Source: Candidatus Nanopelagicales bacterium
Lineage (GTDB): Bacteria > Actinomycetota > Actinomycetes > S36-B12 > UBA5976
Reading direction: 5' to 3'
DNA: 64,000 nucleotides
Assembly: GCA_030157865.1 (NCBI GenBank)
Contig: JAOATY010000010.1
Coordinates: 1 to 64,000 of the forward strand
Shown: piece after piece, positions 52,680 through 60,067 of the stretch
How the letters are laid out: every line of letters begins with the position of its first letter
How positions within the stretch are numbered: position 1 is the stretch's first letter
The notes under the pieces: model-generated
What the model saw: the letters and a program-made list of their open reading frames with translations, nothing else
What the model was told of the DNA's origin: nothing
The model's database searches: none
Translations under genes and position numbers: made by a program

Positions 52680-52708
52680 ATTCTAAGCGCAAGTGAATTT
52701 GATATCAG
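52680..52708 (-). promoter_or_regulatory. Putative promoter of the leader/FAD oxidoreductase operon
   Basis: Minus strand CTGATA-N17-TAGAAT. Confidence 0.5.
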
Positions 52709-52723
52709 GTAACTCGGAAAATA

Positions 52724-52756
52724 AAAATGGGCACCTCGTCAAGAGATGCCCATTTT
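52724..52756. terminator. Terminator after aldehyde dehydrogenase
   Basis: AAAATGGGCA...TGCCCATTTT, 10-bp stem with flanking A/T runs. Confidence 0.85.
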
Positions 52757-52766
52757 CAATAATTGA

Positions 52767-54107
52767 TTAACCGTTAATGCGGATTAGCTTCTTGTTTAGG
52801 AATTCTTCGATACCTAAAGGACCAAGTTCGCGGCCAAAGCCGGAACGCTTAGTACCGCCGAATGGAAGTTCCGGAGCATCCATACCGACACCGTTGACGT
52901 AAACCATTCCGGTGTCTAGAGCATCAGCAACACGAAGCGCTTGCTTGTCGTCTGTTGTGAATAGGTATGAACCCAAACCAAACGGTGAATCGTTAGCGAT
53001 ACGAATTGCATCAGCTTCATCCTTAGCGCGATGAATCTGGGCAACTGGACCGAATAGTTCCTCGCGGAAGATTTCGTTATCAGTAGATACGTCGGTTAGA
53101 ACGCCGGCTGGGAAGAACGCACCGTTACGATCGCCAGCGCTAACCAACTTCGCACCCTGCTTAACTGCGCGATTAACTTGCTCTTCAAGGATTTCGGCAG
53201 CGCGAACTGAGCTAAGTGGGCTGGAGATTTCAGCATCCATCATTGCAGTGGTGAACTTATCCAAGAATTCGTCATAAAGACTGTCTATGACGACCATGCG
53301 CTTTGCAGCGTTGCATGCCTGACCAGTGTTATCGATACGTGCAAAGACTGCTGATTCAACAACAGCATCCATGTCGTTTGTGCTCAACAGAATAAATGCA
53401 TCGGAACCACCAAGTTCGAGTACGCACTTCTTTAGGTGACGTCCTGCAATTTCTGCAACAGCAGCGCCAGCGCGTTCGGAGCCAGTTAGAGAAACACCAC
53501 GAACCGCAGGATGCGGGATCATGTCTGCAATTTGTTCATTCGATGCAAAGAGATTTACATAAACACCTTCAGGTGCGCCAGCGTCTGCAAAAATCTTGGC
53601 AATTGCAAGTGCAGACTCAGGGCACTGTGGAGCGTGCTTCAAAATTACGGTGTTACCAGCAACTAAGTTTGGTCCGGCAAAACGAGCGACCTGGTAAGCC
53701 GGGAAGTTCCACGGCATGATGCCAAGCAATGCGCCAACAGATGACTTGCGGATTACTGCAGAGCCTTCGCCGCCTGAAAGTTCAATTGGCATGTCAGCAA
53801 GCAGCGCAGCTGCGTTGTCTGCGTAGTACTGGTAGATGAATCCGGAGAATTCAACTTCGCCTGCAGCATCGGCTAATGGCTTTCCCATTTCGCGATTGAT
53901 GATCGCAGCTAGTTCATCCTGGCGATCAATATGAAGTTGGCCAATGCGGTGAACAATTGCAGCTCGCTCGGCAACTGGAACTTTGCTCCAAGCCTTATGG
54001 GCGTTGTCTGCGGCGACAATTGCTTCGTTGCACTGGGCATCGGTAGCGGTAGCGAATTCTTGTTCAACTACGCCGGTTGCCGGGTTAAGAACTTGGTATT
54101 GGCTCAT
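52767..54107 (-). CDS. NAD(P)-dependent aldehyde dehydrogenase, succinate-semialdehyde dehydrogenase-like
   Basis: PWNFPAYQVARFAGPNLVAGN, LELGGSDAFI, NTGQACNAAKR, EELFGPVAQI. Confidence 0.93.
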   Translation of the reverse strand: MSQYQVLNPATGVVEQEFATATDAQCNEAIVAADNAHKAWSKVPVAERAAIVHRIGQLHIDRQDELAAIINREMGKPLADAAGEVEFSGFIYQYYADNAAALLADMPIELSGGEGSAVIRKSSVGALLGIMPWNFPAYQVARFAGPNLVAGNTVILKHAPQCPESALAIAKIFADAGAPEGVYVNLFASNEQIADMIPHPAVRGVSLTGSERAGAAVAEIAGRHLKKCVLELGGSDAFILLSTNDMDAVVESAVFARIDNTGQACNAAKRMVVIDSLYDEFLDKFTTAMMDAEISSPLSSVRAAEILEEQVNRAVKQGAKLVSAGDRNGAFFPAGVLTDVSTDNEIFREELFGPVAQIHRAKDEADAIRIANDSPFGLGSYLFTTDDKQALRVADALDTGMVYVNGVGMDAPELPFGGTKRSGFGRELGPLGIEEFLNKKLIRING

Positions 54108-54201
54108 GGGATCTTCCTTTTTAAAGACTGCCCTGGTTAGTGACAGTTTGGTTTAACGACTGTTGGGTCTGGATGATTCATTAAACAATACCCAAGGAAT
54201 A

Positions 54202-54224
54202 CCCCTGCTGTCAGGGGCTTTTTT
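54202..54224 (+). terminator. Intrinsic terminator upstream of the Lrp gene
   Basis: CCCCTG-ctgt-CAGGGG-C-TTTTTT on the plus strand. Confidence 0.8.
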
Positions 54225-54331
54225 GCGATTTCTTGACCAAAATCTCTCAAAACCTGCGAAATTCGCATCAATTTTCGGGAAATCCTGCGAAATCGCTTGT
54301 TTTTCCTACGAAAACCCTTGAAACTAGATAC

Positions 54332-54790
54332 ATGTCTAAAGTTGCCGTGCTCGACGATGTTTCAAAAGCAATCATTGAGCAACTTCAGCAAGACGGTCGA
54401 CGTCCTTACGCCACTATCGGTAAGGCAGTTGGGCTATCTGAAGCTGCAGTACGTCAGCGGGTTAGCAAACTTCTGGAAACCGGAGTTATGCAGATCGTTG
54501 CCGTTACGGATCCACTTCAAGTTGGTTTTAATCGCGAAGCGATGATCGGCATCGAAGTAGATGGAGACATGGAAGCCGTCGCCGACGTGCTTTCTCAAAT
54601 GGATGAGATCAGCTACATCATCCTGACAGCAGGCAGCTTCGACATCATCCTTGAAGTTGTTTGTGAAGACGACGAAGCACTTCTTGAAGTGATCAATCGT
54701 AAGATCCGTGCGATTCCCGGGGTCCGCCGCACGGAAACATTCATGTATTTGAAACTGCGCAAGCAGAGTTATACATGGGGAACCCGCTAA
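54332..54790 (+). CDS. Lrp/AsnC-family transcriptional regulator
   Basis: LDDVSKAIIEQLQQDGRRPYATIGKAVGLSEAAVRQRVSKLLETGVMQIVAV; start MSKVAVLDDV at ATG 54332. Confidence 0.93.
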   Translation: MSKVAVLDDVSKAIIEQLQQDGRRPYATIGKAVGLSEAAVRQRVSKLLETGVMQIVAVTDPLQVGFNREAMIGIEVDGDMEAVADVLSQMDEISYIILTAGSFDIILEVVCEDDEALLEVINRKIRAIPGVRRTETFMYLKLRKQSYTWGTR

Positions 54791-54809
54791 CTAAAACATT
54801 GGATACGTA

Positions 54810-56198
54810 ATGACAGCACTAGAAGATAGAACAACAAACTCTGCAACATCAGACATGGCGCGCGATCGGCTATGGATGCACTTCACTCGTCACTCCACAT
54901 ACGAAAACGGTGGCGAAGTTCCGATCATCACTCGTGGTGAAGGTGCATACATCTACGACGAACAAGGTCGTAAGTACCTTGACGGTCTAGCCGGTTTATT
55001 CACAGTTCAGATTGGCCACGGCCGTCGCGAACTTGCTGAAGCCGCAGCCAAGCAGATGCAGGAACTCTCCTTCTTCCCACTTTGGTCCTATGCCCATCCA
55101 AAGGCAGTTGAACTTGCTGAGCGCCTAATCAGTTACGCGCCGTCTTCGTTGAACCGCGTCTTCTTCACTACAGGTGGTGGCGAAGCCGTTGAGTCAGCTT
55201 GGAAAGCAGCAAAGATGTATTACAAGCTAACTGGCCGCCCGATGAAGCATAAAGTCATCAGCCGTGCAGTTGCTTATCACGGCACACCTCAAGGTGCTTT
55301 GGCTATCACTGGTATTCCAGATGCCAAGAAGTACTTCGAACCATTAACTCCAGGTGGTTTCCGCGTACCGAACACAAACTTCTACCGCGCTGAATATCAC
55401 CAAGACGACATCAAGGCATTCGGTCGCTGGGCTGCAGATCGCATCGAAGAGGCAATTCTTTTCGAAGGCGCTGACACAGTTGCTGCGGTATTCCTTGAGC
55501 CAGTTCAAAACTCGGGTGGATGTTTCCCACCACCACCGGGATACCTAGAGCGCGTGCGCGAAATTTGCGATCAGTACGACGTATTGATGGTTGCAGATGA
55601 AACTATCTGTGCTTTCGGTCGTATTGGTGACATGTTTGCAATGAAGCGTTTCGGTGTTGATCCAGACATCATTACAACAGCAAAGGGTATGACTTCGGGC
55701 TACTCCCCAATCGGCGCAATGCTTGTTGGCGACAAGGTGTTCGAACCATTCAAGAAGGGCAACACATACTTCGCACATGGTTACACCTTTGGTGGTCACC
55801 CAGTTTCAGCTGCTGTTGCTTTGGCAAACCTTGATATCTTCGACAAAGAAGGCATCAACCAGCACGTACGTGACAACGAAAACCAATTCCGTCAGACTCT
55901 TGAAAAACTTAAGAATCTTGACATTGTTGGTGACGTTCGTGGCGAAGGCTTCTTCTATGGCATTGAACTTGTTAAGGACAAGGCCACTAAGGAATCCTTC
56001 AACGATGATGAGTGCGAGCGTTTGCTTCGTGGCTACCTATCTAAGGCGTTGTTCGAGAATGGCTTGTATTGCCGCGCCGACGATCGTGGCGACCCGGTAA
56101 TCCAGCTTGCTCCGCCACTAATTTGTGGTCAAGAGCAGTTCGATGAGATGGAGCAAATCTTGCGTCACGTTCTTACTGAAGGACAAAAGATTCTCTAA
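54810..56198 (+). CDS. Class III PLP aminotransferase (putrescine/omega-amino-acid:pyruvate type)
   Basis: GLFTVQIGHGRRELAEAAAKQ, FFTTGGGEAVESAWKAAKMYYKLTGRP, ADETICAFGRIGDMFAMKRFGVDPDIITTAKGMTSGYSPIGAML. Confidence 0.92.
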   Translation: MTALEDRTTNSATSDMARDRLWMHFTRHSTYENGGEVPIITRGEGAYIYDEQGRKYLDGLAGLFTVQIGHGRRELAEAAAKQMQELSFFPLWSYAHPKAVELAERLISYAPSSLNRVFFTTGGGEAVESAWKAAKMYYKLTGRPMKHKVISRAVAYHGTPQGALAITGIPDAKKYFEPLTPGGFRVPNTNFYRAEYHQDDIKAFGRWAADRIEEAILFEGADTVAAVFLEPVQNSGGCFPPPPGYLERVREICDQYDVLMVADETICAFGRIGDMFAMKRFGVDPDIITTAKGMTSGYSPIGAMLVGDKVFEPFKKGNTYFAHGYTFGGHPVSAAVALANLDIFDKEGINQHVRDNENQFRQTLEKLKNLDIVGDVRGEGFFYGIELVKDKATKESFNDDECERLLRGYLSKALFENGLYCRADDRGDPVIQLAPPLICGQEQFDEMEQILRHVLTEGQKIL

Positions 56199-56216
56199 TG
56201 ACCGGCATCTCTAAAA

Positions 56217-56882
56217 ATGACTAGCCCAGTAGGAGCGACGGACCGAACTTCGGTCCGTCGCTTTCCTGAAAAAGCGGTTAAAGATCGCTCTGAAGTAAAT
56301 GCAATTCTTGATGCCGGCTTAGTCGCTCACGTTTCTTGCGTAGTAGATGGCCAACCATTCGTAATGCCAGTTGGCTACGCCCGTGATGGCGACCGAGTGC
56401 TATTTCATGGTTCAACAGCATCAAGGCTCTTTAAGAATCTGGCCGCAGGTCAAGCATGCTGTTTCACCGTCACATTGCTAGATGGCATGGTGTTAGCTCG
56501 AAGCGCATTTGAATCCAGCATGCACTACCGCTGTGTGATCGCTCTAGGTTCTTGTGTAGTTCTAGAAGGCGATGAAAAAGAAGCTGCGCTTATCCGAATT
56601 ACAGATCACTTGCTTCCAGGCCGAACTGACGAAGCGCGTAAGGCTGCGCCAAAAGAATCTAAGGCAACACTTATGCTCGCGCTTAATCTCGATGAGGTTT
56701 CCTGCAAGGTAAGTGAAGGCGATCCAGATGATGTGCCAAGTGATTTAACAGATCCGATTTACTCAAACATTTGGGCCGGTTACGTTCCAATGAAGGAAGT
56801 TTTTGGCGAACCTGTGGCTGACCCAATGACTACTGAAAAGAACATTCCAACTCCCGACTACATCAAAAAGTGGAAGCGCTAA
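56217..56882 (+). CDS. Pyridoxamine 5'-phosphate oxidase-family FMN-binding protein
   Basis: VRRFPEKAVKDRSEVNAILDAGLVAHVSCVVDGQPFVMPVGYARDGDRVLFHGSTASRLFKNL. Confidence 0.85.
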   Translation: MTSPVGATDRTSVRRFPEKAVKDRSEVNAILDAGLVAHVSCVVDGQPFVMPVGYARDGDRVLFHGSTASRLFKNLAAGQACCFTVTLLDGMVLARSAFESSMHYRCVIALGSCVVLEGDEKEAALIRITDHLLPGRTDEARKAAPKESKATLMLALNLDEVSCKVSEGDPDDVPSDLTDPIYSNIWAGYVPMKEVFGEPVADPMTTEKNIPTPDYIKKWKR

Positions 56883-56897
56883 CAAGAAAGCAAAACA

Positions 56898-58280
56898 ATG
56901 ACTGACTATCGATCAAAGTCTTTATGGTGGAATACCTTGCCAGAAGAGTTGGCTACTTCCTCTCGCTATGCACTGCATTCTGACATCGATGTTGACGTAG
57001 CAATTGTTGGCGCTGGTTACACCGGACTTTGGACGGCTTACTACTTACAACAGCGCGACCCAAATCTAAACATTGCAATCATTGATGCAGAAGTTGCAGG
57101 TTATGGAGCTTCTGGTCGTAACGGTGGTTGGTGTTCGGCTTACTTCCCTACCGAGATCGACAAACTAGGTCGCATCCATGGCCGCGAATCAGCTCGCGCT
57201 ATGCAAGATGCCATGCATGACACCGTGACTGAAATTGAAAATGTTGTAAAGGCTGAAGGCATTGATTGCGAATGGCAGCGCGGTGGAACAATTTCATTTG
57301 CTCGCACACCTTTGCAATGGCAACGAGCCCAGGATTACATTCACCATTGGGAGCAATGGGGATACGGCGCTGAGCATTACGCATTGTTAAGTGCAGGCGA
57401 AGCCAAAGAGCGCGCCCAAGCAACAAATCTCTTCGGCGCAACTTACACACCGCACGTCGCTGCAATCAATCCAGCAAAGTTAGTTCGCTCACTTGCAAAC
57501 GTAGTTGAAAAACGTGGCGCAACAATTTATGAACACACAGCGGCAACCAAGATTGAACCTGGCAAGGTAACGACTGATGGTGGCGTTATCAATGCTCGCT
57601 ATGTAGTTCGAGCAACTGAGGGTTACACCAAGTCACTTGAAGGCCAAAAGCGAAAGATTGTTCCGATCTATTCCTTGATGATGGCAACTGAACCATTGAG
57701 TGCAGAAGTTTGGGATCAGATTGGTTTGGCGCAGCGCGAAACTTTTGGTGACTTTAGAAATCTAATCATTTACGGTCAGCGCACAGCAGATAATCGTTTT
57801 GCATTTGGTGGACGTGGTGCTCCGTATCACTTTGGCTCATCGATTAAAGATGAGTACGACCAACACAGCGAAGTTCATCCTGCGCTACTAGGCGTACTTG
57901 CTGAACTCTTCCCTGTTGTTGCTGGCGCAAAGGTGACACACACATGGGGTGGTCCACTTGGTGTGGCCCGTGACTGGATGGCATCAGCTGGTATCGATCG
58001 CAAAACGGGTCTTGCTTGGGCTGGAGGCTACGTTGGCGATGGCGTTGGAACCACAAACCTTTCTGGGCGAACCCTTGCCGACTTGATCACAAACCAAGAG
58101 ACAGCGTTGACCAAACTTCCTTGGGTCAATCACAAGTCCCCTAACTGGGAAGTTGAACCACTTCGGTGGATTGGTGCCAACGCTGGACTTCAAATCATGT
58201 CTCGGGCCGATCACGCAGAAGACAAAACTGGTAAACCCTCAAAACTTGCGGGCGTAGTTTCAAAACTCTTAGGACAGTAA
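56898..58280 (+). CDS. FAD-dependent amine oxidoreductase (PuuB-like)
   Basis: VDVAIVGAGYTGLWTAYYLQQRDPNLNIAIIDAEVAGYGASGRNGGWCSAYFP, AGGYVGDGVGTTNLSGRTLADL. Confidence 0.92.
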   Translation: MTDYRSKSLWWNTLPEELATSSRYALHSDIDVDVAIVGAGYTGLWTAYYLQQRDPNLNIAIIDAEVAGYGASGRNGGWCSAYFPTEIDKLGRIHGRESARAMQDAMHDTVTEIENVVKAEGIDCEWQRGGTISFARTPLQWQRAQDYIHHWEQWGYGAEHYALLSAGEAKERAQATNLFGATYTPHVAAINPAKLVRSLANVVEKRGATIYEHTAATKIEPGKVTTDGGVINARYVVRATEGYTKSLEGQKRKIVPIYSLMMATEPLSAEVWDQIGLAQRETFGDFRNLIIYGQRTADNRFAFGGRGAPYHFGSSIKDEYDQHSEVHPALLGVLAELFPVVAGAKVTHTWGGPLGVARDWMASAGIDRKTGLAWAGGYVGDGVGTTNLSGRTLADLITNQETALTKLPWVNHKSPNWEVEPLRWIGANAGLQIMSRADHAEDKTGKPSKLAGVVSKLLGQ

Positions 58281-58283
58281 TTC

Positions 58284-59120
58284 ATGACCGCGATTGTGTT
58301 GGCACTAATCTGCGCCGTTAGTTATGGTGTTGCCGATTTTTGGGGCGGCCTGGCAACTCGTCGTGGATCGATTTGGAAAGTATTGCCAGTAATCGTTGCT
58401 ACTGGAATCGTCACACTTGGACTCGCAGTTCCATTCTTTGGCGCAACTTTCAGTCAAGGCGCTATCTTGGCCGGTGTTGCAGCCGGACTTTCCGGAACCA
58501 TCGGATACATCTTCATCATGTACGGCTTAGCACTTGGGCCTATGAGTGTGGTTGCACCTATCTCTGCAGTAATCGGTGCGATCATTCCATTCGCTGTTGG
58601 CTTTCTGCGTGGCGAAACACTTTCAACTGTCGGATTCATTGGCGCTGGCTTAGCTTTTGTATCCATTGTTTTAGTTAGTCGTTCAACGGCTGATGCCACT
58701 CACCCAGTAACCGCTAAAGCAGTGATCGTCGCAATCATCGCGGGCCTTGGTATCGCAGGTTACTTACTCGGCATTAGCGGTGGACCAGATGACAGCGGAC
58801 TTGCTCCAGTAATTATTGGCCGATTAGTTACTGGCGGAATCTTTGTGATGATCGCCATCGCTAAGTGGAAGACAATCCGCGAAGGTGCCATTGATTACAA
58901 GCTTGCTATCGCATCTGGTGCGCTAGATGTTGTAGGTGGCGCAACCTTCATGATGGCCACCCGTGCCGGTGACTTGGTTTTAGTAGCAGTCGTCGCAGCT
59001 TTGTATCCAGCATTCACCGTTTTGCTTGCTCGTTTTGTATTGCACGAGCGCATGGAACGCCATCAATTGATTGGCTTGTTTAGCGCTGGTGCTGCTGTCG
59101 TCTTACTTGCAACTAGCTAA
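58284..59120 (+). CDS. EamA/DMT-family transporter (copy 1)
   Basis: 278 aa, about ten TM segments; GLALGPMSVVAPISAVIGAIIPFAVGFLRGE, HERMERHQLIGLFSAGAAVVLLA. Confidence 0.88.
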   Translation: MTAIVLALICAVSYGVADFWGGLATRRGSIWKVLPVIVATGIVTLGLAVPFFGATFSQGAILAGVAAGLSGTIGYIFIMYGLALGPMSVVAPISAVIGAIIPFAVGFLRGETLSTVGFIGAGLAFVSIVLVSRSTADATHPVTAKAVIVAIIAGLGIAGYLLGISGGPDDSGLAPVIIGRLVTGGIFVMIAIAKWKTIREGAIDYKLAIASGALDVVGGATFMMATRAGDLVLVAVVAALYPAFTVLLARFVLHERMERHQLIGLFSAGAAVVLLATS

Positions 59121-59139
59121 GCCATAGACTCGAAGTCTT

Positions 59140-59976
59140 ATGTCAGCCATCCTGCTCGCCTTTGCTTGCGCTCTTGCGTATGGCTTCGGTGATTACTTTG
59201 GCGGACTTGCAACACGGACTAGTCCGCTCTTCAAAGTTCTGCCAATCACAGTTGGTACAGGCCTAGCATCACTTTTGATTGCTGCACCGCTCTTAGGCGC
59301 AGACTTTAATCGAGAAGCAGTCATTGCCGGTTTGTTTGCCGGCACATCCGGCATCGTTGGTTACATCTTTGTTCTTAAGTCTCTTGGACTTGGTCCAATG
59401 GGCGCAGTTGCTCCAATCACAGCTTTGGTTGCTGTGATCATTCCATTTAGCGTTGGATTATTTCGTGGCGAACGATTGACTGTAACTGGGTCAATCGGTG
59501 CCTTGTTAGCTATGGCATCGATTGTGCTTGTGAGTCGATCAACCGTTGATGCCACTCACCCACTAACTAAAACGGCAGCCAGCTATGCCGTCCTTGGTGG
59601 ATTTGGTTTCGCCGGATTCTTGTTAAGTGTTGGTAGCGCTCCAGTTGGTTCTGGGTTATCTCCAGTGATTACAGCTCGATCCTTAACTATGGTGATTTTC
59701 TGCATCACGGCTTTGGTGCTTTGGAAGTCAATGGCAGGCAAGCCAGTCGACACTAAACGAGCCATGGCCTCTGGCGCTTTAGATGTTTGGGGTGGCACCA
59801 CCTTCATGCTGGCGGCTCAGCGCGGACAGCTTGTGATCATCTCGGTAATCGCTGCGCTTTATCCAGCAATCACGGTTCTGTTGGCTCGAATCTTCCTCAA
59901 GGAACGCTTAGAGCGCCACCAGGTTGTTGGGCTTTACGGAGCGGGTATCGCCATCGTCTTATTGACGATTTCCTAG
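59140..59976 (+). CDS. EamA/DMT-family transporter (copy 2)
   Basis: 278 aa paralogue; SLGLGPMGAVAPITALVAVIIPFSVGLFRGE, KERLERHQVVGLYGAGIAIVLL. Confidence 0.88.
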   Translation: MSAILLAFACALAYGFGDYFGGLATRTSPLFKVLPITVGTGLASLLIAAPLLGADFNREAVIAGLFAGTSGIVGYIFVLKSLGLGPMGAVAPITALVAVIIPFSVGLFRGERLTVTGSIGALLAMASIVLVSRSTVDATHPLTKTAASYAVLGGFGFAGFLLSVGSAPVGSGLSPVITARSLTMVIFCITALVLWKSMAGKPVDTKRAMASGALDVWGGTTFMLAAQRGQLVIISVIAALYPAITVLLARIFLKERLERHQVVGLYGAGIAIVLLTIS

Positions 59977-60008
59977 TAAATTAGGGACCAATCGCCTACT
60001 GAGGGTGA

Positions 60009-60048
60009 TTGAAGATTGGATCCAATCTGTGATAAATTGGATCCAATT
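60009..60048 (+). promoter_or_regulatory. Promoter with two palindromic operators
   Basis: GATTGGATCCAATC (60014-60027) and AATTGGATCCAATT (60035-60048), centres 21 bp apart; TTGAAG-N16-GATAAA with TG extension. Confidence 0.8.
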
Positions 60049-60067
60049 CCAAGGATAGGAAAACCCA

